DNA from: Candidatus Competibacteraceae bacterium
Lineage (GTDB): Bacteria > Pseudomonadota > Gammaproteobacteria > Competibacterales > Competibacteraceae
Length of the DNA: 8,872 bases
Direction of reading: 5' to 3'
Assembly: GCA_007120095.1 (NCBI GenBank)
Contig: SKOM01000165.1
Span: forward strand, 1 to 8,872
Shown here: in pieces, positions 1 through 5,374 of the stretch
Position numbering within the stretch: the stretch's first letter is position 1
How the letters are laid out: each line of letters starts with the position of its first letter
Position numbers and translations under genes: made by a program
The notes under the pieces: model-generated
Database searches by the model: none
The model's input: only the letters and a program-made list of their open reading frames with translations
Told to the model about the DNA's origin: nothing

Positions 1-1
1 G

Positions 2-1117
2 ACGACGCTGGGCGAATCGGTTCAGGCCTTCGTGCCACATCCGCTGCCACCCACCGAGCCTGCACTGGCATCTGAGGTGTATACCGATTGGAAATATCAG
101 GCAGAGCTGGCGCTCGCTCGCATGTCTGGGGTGTCCGCGCTGGTGCCGTCTGTAGACTGGCTGCTGTACAGTGCCATCCGCAAGGAGGCTCTGCTTACCT
201 CGCAAATTGAAGGTACCCAGGCCACATTGACTGACCTGTTCAACGAGGAAGCGGGGTTTGCCGTCAGCAACACGGATGATGTGGAGGAAGTCACCAACTA
301 CCTGCGCGCCTTTCGGCTGGTGCAGGACAACCTGCGTGATCCTAATGGATTACCCATCAGCGTGCGTCTGCTGTGTGAGGCTCACCGCGTCCTGTTGGAC
401 GGGGTGCGTGGTGCAGGCAAACAGCCCGGCGAACTGAGGCGTTCCCAGAACTGGATCGGCGGCACTCGGCCGGGCAACGCTGCTTTCGTGCCGCCGCCAC
501 CCGACCGGGTGGCAGAGCTGCTGGGCGATCTGGAACGCTTCATTCACGACGAGGTCGGCACGCTCCCACCACTGGTCAAAATTGCGTTGGCACACGGCCA
601 GTTCGAAACCATCCACCCCTTTCTTGATGGCAATGGCCGCATTGGGCGCCTGCTGATTGCCGCACTGTTGGAACACTGGAATTTGTTGCCGGAACCGCTC
701 ATGTACCTCAGCGGCTACCTGAAACAGCATCAGATTGAGTACTACCGGCGGCTGTCGCACATCCGCACCGAAGGTGATTGGGAATCTTGGGTCGCCTTCT
801 TCCTCGAAGGCGTGGCTACGGCGGCCAGTGATGCAGAACGCAGCATCATTGCCATCGCCACCCTAGTGGCGACCGACCGGCACCGTCTGCTCGAATCGCC
901 CAAGGCGACCCCTGCCAGCTACCGGCTGTTCGAATTGTTGCCGATGATGCCACGTTTCACCATCGAGCGGGTGCGGAAGAATCTAGACACCAGTTTCCCG
1001 ACCGCTAATGCGGCTGTCAAGGTGCTGGAAAACTTGAGCATCGTGACAGAAATGACCGGCCAGAAAAAGAATCGCAGCTACAGCTATCAGTGCTACATAG
1101 AACTGCTGTCGCGGTGA
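2..1117 (+). CDS. Fic-domain protein adenylyltransferase, 5' end cut by window edge
   Basis: Fic proteins transfer AMP (sometimes other phosphate-containing groups) to hydroxyl side chains of target proteins. Counting from the GTG at base 32, the Fic motif HPFLDGNGRIGR lies at residues 195-206, with catalytic His195 and the anion-binding GNGR loop. A substrate-binding flap region lies around residues 133-157 (PGELRRSQNWIGG onward). An N-terminal TSQIEG at 56-61 fits the inhibitory (S/T)xxxE(G/N) helix, with Glu60 expected to block productive ATP binding, so this is a self-inhibited (class II) Fic. The C-terminal 65 or so residues look like a winged-helix domain. The frame is open to the left edge (it reads TTLGESVQAFVPHPLPP from base 2), and such residues usually precede this point in the family. 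The true start is therefore probably upstream and the GTG at 32 is not trusted. It converges on the permease gene. Family is clear; target unknown. Confidence 0.93.
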   Translation, partial: TTLGESVQAFVPHPLPPTEPALASEVYTDWKYQAELALARMSGVSALVPSVDWLLYSAIRKEALLTSQIEGTQATLTDLFNEEAGFAVSNTDDVEEVTNYLRAFRLVQDNLRDPNGLPISVRLLCEAHRVLLDGVRGAGKQPGELRRSQNWIGGTRPGNAAFVPPPPDRVAELLGDLERFIHDEVGTLPPLVKIALAHGQFETIHPFLDGNGRIGRLLIAALLEHWNLLPEPLMYLSGYLKQHQIEYYRRLSHIRTEGDWESWVAFFLEGVATAASDAERSIIAIATLVATDRHRLLESPKATPASYRLFELLPMMPRFTIERVRKNLDTSFPTANAAVKVLENLSIVTEMTGQKKNRSYSYQCYIELLSR

Positions 1118-1135
1118 TATTGTCCCGATGATTTA

Positions 1136-1163
1136 CAGTGCGGGGTATTGGCTTCCCCCACTG
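1136..1163. terminator. Hairpin downstream of fic (first of two)
   Basis: CAGTG, a one-base bulge C and GGGG (1136-1145) can pair with CCCC and CACTG (1155-1163), giving a 9-bp stem with a 9-base loop. It sits 19 bases after the fic stop, in the gap between two convergent genes, where terminators are expected. No U-tract follows, so it is not a textbook intrinsic terminator. It may instead stabilise mRNA 3' ends. Confidence 0.4.
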
Positions 1164-1166
1164 CTA

Positions 1167-1198
1167 CCGCCTATGGCCTCAGTACTGGCCATAGGCGG
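1167..1198. terminator. Perfect 12-bp hairpin between convergent fic and permease genes
   Basis: CCGCCTATGGCC (1167-1178) and GGCCATAGGCGG (1187-1198) are exact reverse complements separated by the 8-base loop TCAGTACT. The stem lies 12 bases beyond the permease stop codon and about 50 bases beyond the fic stop. It is placed to end transcription from both sides. There is no T-run on either strand, so a role in factor-dependent termination or 3'-end protection is as likely as intrinsic termination. Confidence 0.55.
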
Positions 1199-1210
1199 CA
1201 AATGACCGCA

Positions 1211-2695
1211 TTAATCTCTCACGCGAGGACCGTAAGGCAGAATTAAGTTCAGTGCCACCCCCAACAGCCCGGCCAACCCAATGCCGGCAATGCTGTATTC
1301 CGGGGTGCCGATTGACAAGCCGCCAATGCCGCAGACGATGATAATCGAACCGATGGCTAAATTACGCGGTTCGAGTATGGCATCACCGAGTTTAGCCGTG
1401 CTGCGCAAACCGACCACGGCAATGGCTCCAAATAACATGATCAACACTCCGCCCATCACGGGTACGGGAATGGTCTGCAATAGCGCACCGAGTTTGCCGA
1501 CAAAGGCCAGCACGATAGCAGTGAGTGCCGCCCAGGTCATGATGGCTGGATTAAACGCCTTGGTTAAGGCCACCGCACCGGTGACTTCAGAGTAGGTGGT
1601 ATTCGGTGGCCCGCCGAGAGAGGCTGCCATAGAAGTCGCCAAACCATCACCCAGCAGGGTGCGGTGAATGCCCGGTTTTTTCAGATAATCCCGCCCGGTG
1701 ACGCCGCGAATTGCCAGCATATCGCCGAAATGCTCAATGGCCGGAGCAATGGCCACCGGCAGGATGAATAAAATCGCCGCCCAACTCCATTCGGGATGGA
1801 CAAAATTCGGTACGGCAAACCATGGTGCTTCAATGACCGGTGTAAAATCCACCAACCCAAAGGCCAGCGATAGCAGATAACCGGCGGTGATTCCGGCGAG
1901 AATCGGCACGATCCGCAACATACCCCGTGCCATTAATGCAGCAAACACGGTCACCCCCAGTGATACGATCGCAATCAAGGCCGCGATACCTGGATCGACC
2001 AGTTGGATGGCACCATCCCCGGTTTTACCACTGGCCATATTCACCGCCACTGGCGCGAGGATCAGGCCGATAATTAAAATCACCGGGCCGGTCACAATCG
2101 GTGGCAAGAGGCGATGCAGTATAGCCACCCCCCGCAGTGCGACCAATAGACTCAATAGCAAATACACCACACCAGCGGCCATCAAACCGGACAATGTGGC
2201 GGGAATACCCCAGGTTTGCACGCTGTACATAATCGGTGCGATAAAGGCAAACGATGAGGCCAGAAAAATCGGCACCCGTCCACCGGTGACCAGTTGAAAA
2301 ATCAAAGTACCGACCCCGGCGGTGAGTAACGCCACACTGGGGTCTAAGCCGGTTAACAGCGGCACCAGCACCAAAGCCCCGAAGGCGACAAACAACATTT
2401 GCGCCCCGAGTAAGGCTTGGCCAAAGCTTAAGCGATAGGTGTAATCCAGGGTGAATAAGGTAGCCGGTAGGGCTTTATCCGCCATGGGCATGATCATGCC
2501 ATGATCAAGCAACTCATTAATCGGTTTATTGAGTTCTAATTCATCACCGAGCTGTTGCTGCAAAGCATTCAGCGAACGACTGCCATCAAGCAAGGTAAGC
2601 AGCCGCTGATGGTCGGCAGACAGAGTGGACTGATCATCGGCTTCCAGCAGTTCATTGCCTTTGGCCGTGCGAATAAAAATGGCGTTTTGGTTCAT
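1211..2695 (-). CDS. NCS2-family uracil/xanthine permease with extra N-terminal cytoplasmic domain
   Basis: This is a nucleobase:proton symporter of the UraA type in the inner membrane. From the ATG at 2695 it is 494 residues. Residues from about 88 onward form the permease: VPIFLASSFAFIAPI at 141-155 matches the substrate-site strand of UraA, Glu321 in the PAIEHFGDML stretch matches the UraA Glu241 position, and GGPPNTTYSE at 361-370 with Glu370 is the family signature. Many hydrophobic segments fit the 14-helix fold. Residues 1-75 are not part of a normal permease. They contain RTAKGNELL (9-17), LLTLLDGSRSLNALQQQLG (32-50) and ELLDHGMIMP (61-70). This resembles small domains with an LLxLxDGxRS core found at the N-termini of proteobacterial regulatory proteins. 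A TTG at 2740 would add 15 residues, but the ATG with AGGA 15 bases upstream is preferred. Family confident; uracil versus xanthine specificity not decided. Confidence 0.88.
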   Translation of the reverse strand: MNQNAIFIRTAKGNELLEADDQSTLSADHQRLLTLLDGSRSLNALQQQLGDELELNKPINELLDHGMIMPMADKALPATLFTLDYTYRLSFGQALLGAQMLFVAFGALVLVPLLTGLDPSVALLTAGVGTLIFQLVTGGRVPIFLASSFAFIAPIMYSVQTWGIPATLSGLMAAGVVYLLLSLLVALRGVAILHRLLPPIVTGPVILIIGLILAPVAVNMASGKTGDGAIQLVDPGIAALIAIVSLGVTVFAALMARGMLRIVPILAGITAGYLLSLAFGLVDFTPVIEAPWFAVPNFVHPEWSWAAILFILPVAIAPAIEHFGDMLAIRGVTGRDYLKKPGIHRTLLGDGLATSMAASLGGPPNTTYSEVTGAVALTKAFNPAIMTWAALTAIVLAFVGKLGALLQTIPVPVMGGVLIMLFGAIAVVGLRSTAKLGDAILEPRNLAIGSIIIVCGIGGLSIGTPEYSIAGIGLAGLLGVALNLILPYGPRVRD

Positions 2696-2877
2696 GGGCT
2701 GATAGATAATTCCTATTGATTTAAGATAAGCAACGGGCAAAAAGTGTAGTGCATGAATGCGGGGTCGGCTAGAGTGACGACGATCCAGCGCCGCGTGACC
2801 GTATCCAGCCGTACAGGCAGTGACGGGTATTAATGCTAAACTGATGCGCTACATTCAGCTTTTAAGGAAAGGTGCTA
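2696..2877. other. Divergent intergenic region between permease and STAS genes
   Basis: This 182-base gap separates two divergently transcribed genes and must hold both their promoters. I see no convincing -35/-10 pair on either strand. The only clear signals are the AGGA sequences before each start. No RNA gene or long repeat is visible. Confidence 0.4.
2865..2868 (+). promoter_or_regulatory. Ribosome binding site deciding the STAS gene start
   Basis: AGGA within TTAAGGAAAGG ends nine bases before the ATG at 2878. It lies too close to the upstream GTG (2872) for that codon to be used. This favours ATG 2878 as the start. Confidence 0.6.
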
Positions 2878-3216
2878 ATGGGTATGCAATTCGAGCAGTT
2901 AGATGAGATAGTCTACGCACGTCTTAGCGGTCGTTTGGACAGCAATAACGCGGCTGTAGTAGAACAAGCCCTGCTTGCTCGTATTCAAGAAGGCCATTCA
3001 AGATTAATTATTGATTTAAAAGACTTGGAGTATATATCCAGCGCCGGTTTGCGTATTTTTTTGCTGGTCGCTAAAAAACTGCGCCAACAACAAGGCCAGT
3101 TAAGCCTCTGTAACCTGTCCCGTCCCATCAAACAGGTATTTGAAATCAGTGGATTCACTGCTATTCTCAAGGTCTGTGACGATATCGACAGCGCCCGCGC
3201 CGCCGTGATGCAGTAA
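2878..3216 (+). CDS. STAS-domain anti-sigma factor antagonist (RsbV/SpoIIAA-like)
   Basis: A single STAS domain fills the 112-residue protein, the normal size for this family. Anti-anti-sigma proteins bind a partner HATPase kinase when unphosphorylated and are released when a conserved serine is phosphorylated. Here the phosphoacceptor loop is EYISSAGLRIFL (51-62). By alignment with the SpoIIAA DSSGLG loop, Ser55 is the acceptor and Ser54 takes the place of the usual Asp. IIDLKDLEYI (44-53) is the typical strand leading into it. The HATPase gene follows after 31 bases on the same strand, so the two are very probably one operon and a protein pair. No sigma factor is visible nearby, so the final output may be something other than a sigma factor, as in many gammaproteobacterial partner-switch modules. 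Confidence 0.9.
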   Translation: MGMQFEQLDEIVYARLSGRLDSNNAAVVEQALLARIQEGHSRLIIDLKDLEYISSAGLRIFLLVAKKLRQQQGQLSLCNLSRPIKQVFEISGFTAILKVCDDIDSARAAVMQ

Positions 3217-3247
3217 TCAGCGCTACCATAAGCTTGGGTTGGCTTGG

Positions 3248-3694
3248 ATGACACAACTGACTATCCGTTTACCGGCCAATGGCACTGAGATCGCCCGGTT
3301 GCAAGCGAGTCTGGAGGCCTTTGCTGCTGAGCACTCATTGAGTCAAGAAGGACTGTTCAAGCTTAATTTAGTCCTCGACGAACTCGTCACCAATGCCATC
3401 AGCTATGGTTTCAACGGCATCGCCCGGCCGCAAATCCATTTGCAGATTACGCTCGACCAGGGCTACGCTCATGTCTGTCTGCGCGACAATGGCCAACCGT
3501 TCAACCCTTTCAGCGAAGCGCCCGAGCCTGATCTCGACACACCGCTGGAACAACGCCGCATCGGTGGCCTGGGTATCCATTTTGTGCGCAGCATGTTGGA
3601 AACCTTCCATTATCAGCGTGACGGTGACTGGAATGTCATCACCATGGGGCTGCCGCTTGGCCCCGGTGGCGACCCCACCCACTACACACGCTGA
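3248..3694 (+). CDS. RsbW-like anti-sigma regulatory factor, HATPase_c serine kinase
   Basis: This is a 148-residue GHKL-fold ATPase of the RsbW/SpoIIAB type, expected to bind and phosphorylate the STAS protein encoded just upstream and, when free, to hold an output partner. The N-box is LDELVTNA with Glu45 and Asn49. The G1 box is DNGQPFNP with Asp80 and Gly82. The G2 box is GGLGIHFVR with glycines at 106, 107 and 109. There is no transmembrane segment. The ATG at 3248 is chosen. A TTG at 3239 would add three residues and neither has a strong ribosome binding site. The last 13 bases overlap the 3' end of the convergent kinase gene, which ties the two units physically. No PP2C phosphatase (RsbU-type) is encoded in the window, so the dephosphorylating arm must lie elsewhere. 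Confidence 0.9.
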   Translation: MTQLTIRLPANGTEIARLQASLEAFAAEHSLSQEGLFKLNLVLDELVTNAISYGFNGIARPQIHLQITLDQGYAHVCLRDNGQPFNPFSEAPEPDLDTPLEQRRIGGLGIHFVRSMLETFHYQRDGDWNVITMGLPLGPGGDPTHYTR

Positions 3695-5220
3695 ACCAGC
3701 GCCCCCAAAGCCCAGATCAGGCGCTCAAACTGGCCGGTGAGTTTGAGTAACAGCATTTTGTCACTATTGCTTAACGCCAGCGTCGCATCGGTCAGATAGC
3801 TTTGGCGCAATTGCTGCATCATCTCACTGCGATCACCTGTGATAATCCGCACCATGGCCAAGGTGTCAGTATCGCTATCCTCCTCAACTGCGTCGCGTAA
3901 AATCAGCAAAATAGCATCCAGGCCTTCCATCATGCTGTCTTTCAGCTCCCTCAGGCTTTGTCCCTCCAGCGGAGTTGCGGCGATTTCGCTGAATTCGAGC
4001 AACTGGCTGACAAGGGTATTTAAGCGGGCATGACGATCCATGGCGGTGTGTAACCGGTCAAAGTCGCCAGCGCTTAAGGCACACAGACCGAGAGTCTGCA
4101 AATAATCGCCGGTTAAGCGAGCCGAAGTCTGTAATACCTGATCGCAGAACTGCAAATATTTACCGGCCTGTTCCTTGTCCGTAATCCGCAGGGCATCCAG
4201 ATAATCCGGCAAGCGCATGATTAGACGTCGCTGCTCCCGTTCTACCAGTGTCAACACCATGCCTTCGGACGTGTCCACGGATTCCTCCCAGGCCACTTCT
4301 TCCATCACCTTTGGTGCAGACGGTGCCCGGATAACGGTCATATCGGCAGCATGATCCTCCTCGGATTCTGTCAGCGGGAGCAAGGCCGGGCTTGCAGGTG
4401 CGGTTCCCATGTTCACGCCCAGCAGATGGGCGACCGCCGCCAGTGCGAGCAGACATTGATCCAACCCTGGGTAGCGGTCTTCCGGTTGTTTAGCTAATAA
4501 ACGACTAAACAGCGGTTGACAACGCATCAGCTCGGCAGGTAGCCGGGGCAATGGCTCCGTGGCGTGTTTTAGAGCCAGTGCAAAGGGATCACTGGCCGCA
4601 AAAGGCGGTTTACCGGTAAACATTTCCCACAACAACAGGCCAAAGGCGTAGAGATCCGCCCGGTGATCAATAGGCCGCCCCAGCGCCTGCTCCGGACTCA
4701 TATAACCCACGCTACCCACGGCAAAGCCGGTTTGAGTTAATTGACTCTCACCACCGATGACTTTGGCAATCTCAAAATCGGTCAATACCGGGGAGCCGTC
4801 CTGGCGAAATAAAACATTCAGCGGTTTGATATCACGGTGAACAATGCCCTGCTGGTGAGCATAATGCAGGGCACTGCCCAGGGCATGAGCAATGCGCAAG
4901 CTGTGCTGGAGCGACAGGCCGGCACGGATGCGCTCGCGCAACGTGCCGCCGGGCAGATACTCCATGCTGAGATAGTGGTAATGGCCATGACAGCCAATAT
5001 CATAAATAGTAACAATATAATTATGGTTAAGCTGGGCGACAATCCGGCCTTCATTGAGAAACCGGGTTTTGAAATCCTTATCCGCACCCAAAGCGGGATT
5101 CATGATTTTTAGGGCAACGCGGCGGTTAAGCGATTCTTGGCGCGCCAAATACACCGAAGCCATGCCACCACGGCCCAGTTCACCCTCAATACGATAACCG
5201 GGAATGTCATAATCACTCAT
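3682..5220 (-). CDS. Hanks-type Ser/Thr protein kinase with DFE activation motif and helical C-terminal region
   Basis: This 512-residue protein has a PknB-like kinase domain at about residues 9-260. The nucleotide loop GELGRGGMASVY is at 13-24, the ATP lysine is Lys38 in VALKIM, and the helix-C glutamate is probably Glu57. The catalytic loop is HRDIKPLN with Asp130, Lys132 and Asn135. Also present are the SPE motif (175-177) and DLYAFG (189-194). The metal-binding motif is DFE (148-150) instead of DFG, a Gly-to-Glu change read directly from GATTTTGAG on the coding strand. After a linker rich in Ala, Pro and acidic residues (about 271-320) comes a mostly helical segment, 325-512, with no PASTA repeats and no membrane helix. 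Its end (NSDKMLLLKLTGQFERLI) is vaguely PhoU-like, but I cannot assign it. The kinase is soluble by this reading. It is convergent with the STAS/HATPase pair and may regulate that switch. Other catalytic residues are intact, so it is likely active despite DFE. Confidence 0.9.
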   Translation of the reverse strand: MSDYDIPGYRIEGELGRGGMASVYLARQESLNRRVALKIMNPALGADKDFKTRFLNEGRIVAQLNHNYIVTIYDIGCHGHYHYLSMEYLPGGTLRERIRAGLSLQHSLRIAHALGSALHYAHQQGIVHRDIKPLNVLFRQDGSPVLTDFEIAKVIGGESQLTQTGFAVGSVGYMSPEQALGRPIDHRADLYAFGLLLWEMFTGKPPFAASDPFALALKHATEPLPRLPAELMRCQPLFSRLLAKQPEDRYPGLDQCLLALAAVAHLLGVNMGTAPASPALLPLTESEEDHAADMTVIRAPSAPKVMEEVAWEESVDTSEGMVLTLVEREQRRLIMRLPDYLDALRITDKEQAGKYLQFCDQVLQTSARLTGDYLQTLGLCALSAGDFDRLHTAMDRHARLNTLVSQLLEFSEIAATPLEGQSLRELKDSMMEGLDAILLILRDAVEEDSDTDTLAMVRIITGDRSEMMQQLRQSYLTDATLALSNSDKMLLLKLTGQFERLIWALGALVQRV

Positions 5221-5231
5221 TAGAACAACCG

Positions 5232-5259
5232 ATCATAAATATTTGATATAAAATGTAAA
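5232..5259 (-). promoter_or_regulatory. Sigma70-like promoter for the Ser/Thr kinase
   Basis: On the minus strand TTTACA (5259-5254) and TATGAT (5237-5232) are separated by 16 bases, each one mismatch from the -35 and -10 consensus. The kinase ATG is at 5220, so the leader would be only about five to eight bases. No ribosome binding site is visible, so translation may be nearly leaderless. The region is very AT-rich, which raises the chance of a false match. Confidence 0.4.
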
Positions 5260-5271
5260 ATTTGCTGTAAT
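5243..5271 (+). promoter_or_regulatory. Promoter-like sequence facing the junction with no gene of its own
   Basis: TTGATA (5243-5248), a 17-base spacer and TGTAAT (5266-5271) form a plausible plus-strand sigma70 promoter overlapping the kinase promoter. There is no credible plus-strand gene downstream: it would run antisense into the Mrp genes. It may be a remnant of a divergent gene lost at the composition boundary, or a chance match in AT-rich DNA. Confidence 0.3.
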
Positions 5272-5293
5272 CTCGCGCATGTTCACGTCGTCT

Positions 5294-5307
5294 CTTGTAA
5301 TTACAAG
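5294..5307. repeat. 14-bp perfect palindrome CTTGTAATTACAAG
   Basis: CTTGTAATTACAAG is its own reverse complement. It lies between the kinase promoter and the composition boundary. It has the size and symmetry of a dimeric repressor or activator site and lies about 35 bases upstream of the kinase -35 box. No matching regulator gene is in the window, so operator function is inference only. Confidence 0.4.
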
Positions 5308-5344
5308 TGGTCTCGCCATAAAGCACAGCATAAACGATTTTGCT

Positions 5345-5360
5345 CAAGACCTGACCCCCG
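5345..5360. repeat. Recurrent intergenic oligomer CAAGACCTGACCCCCG at the composition boundary
   Basis: From memory, versions of this oligomer (reverse complement GGGGTCAGGTCTTG) recur between genes in many proteobacterial genomes, often near IS200-like or REP-associated transposases and at variable loci. Only one copy occurs in this window and no transposase gene is present. It lies 15 bases from the stop codon where the GC-rich block begins, so it may mark a recombination point. Confidence 0.35.
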
Positions 5361-5374
5361 TTACCATTATGCGG

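Noticed and set aside
2487..2500. Perfect palindrome GGCATGATCATGCC
   Set aside because: It lies inside the permease coding sequence (HGMIMPM linker) and is explained by its codons. No regulatory context is apparent.
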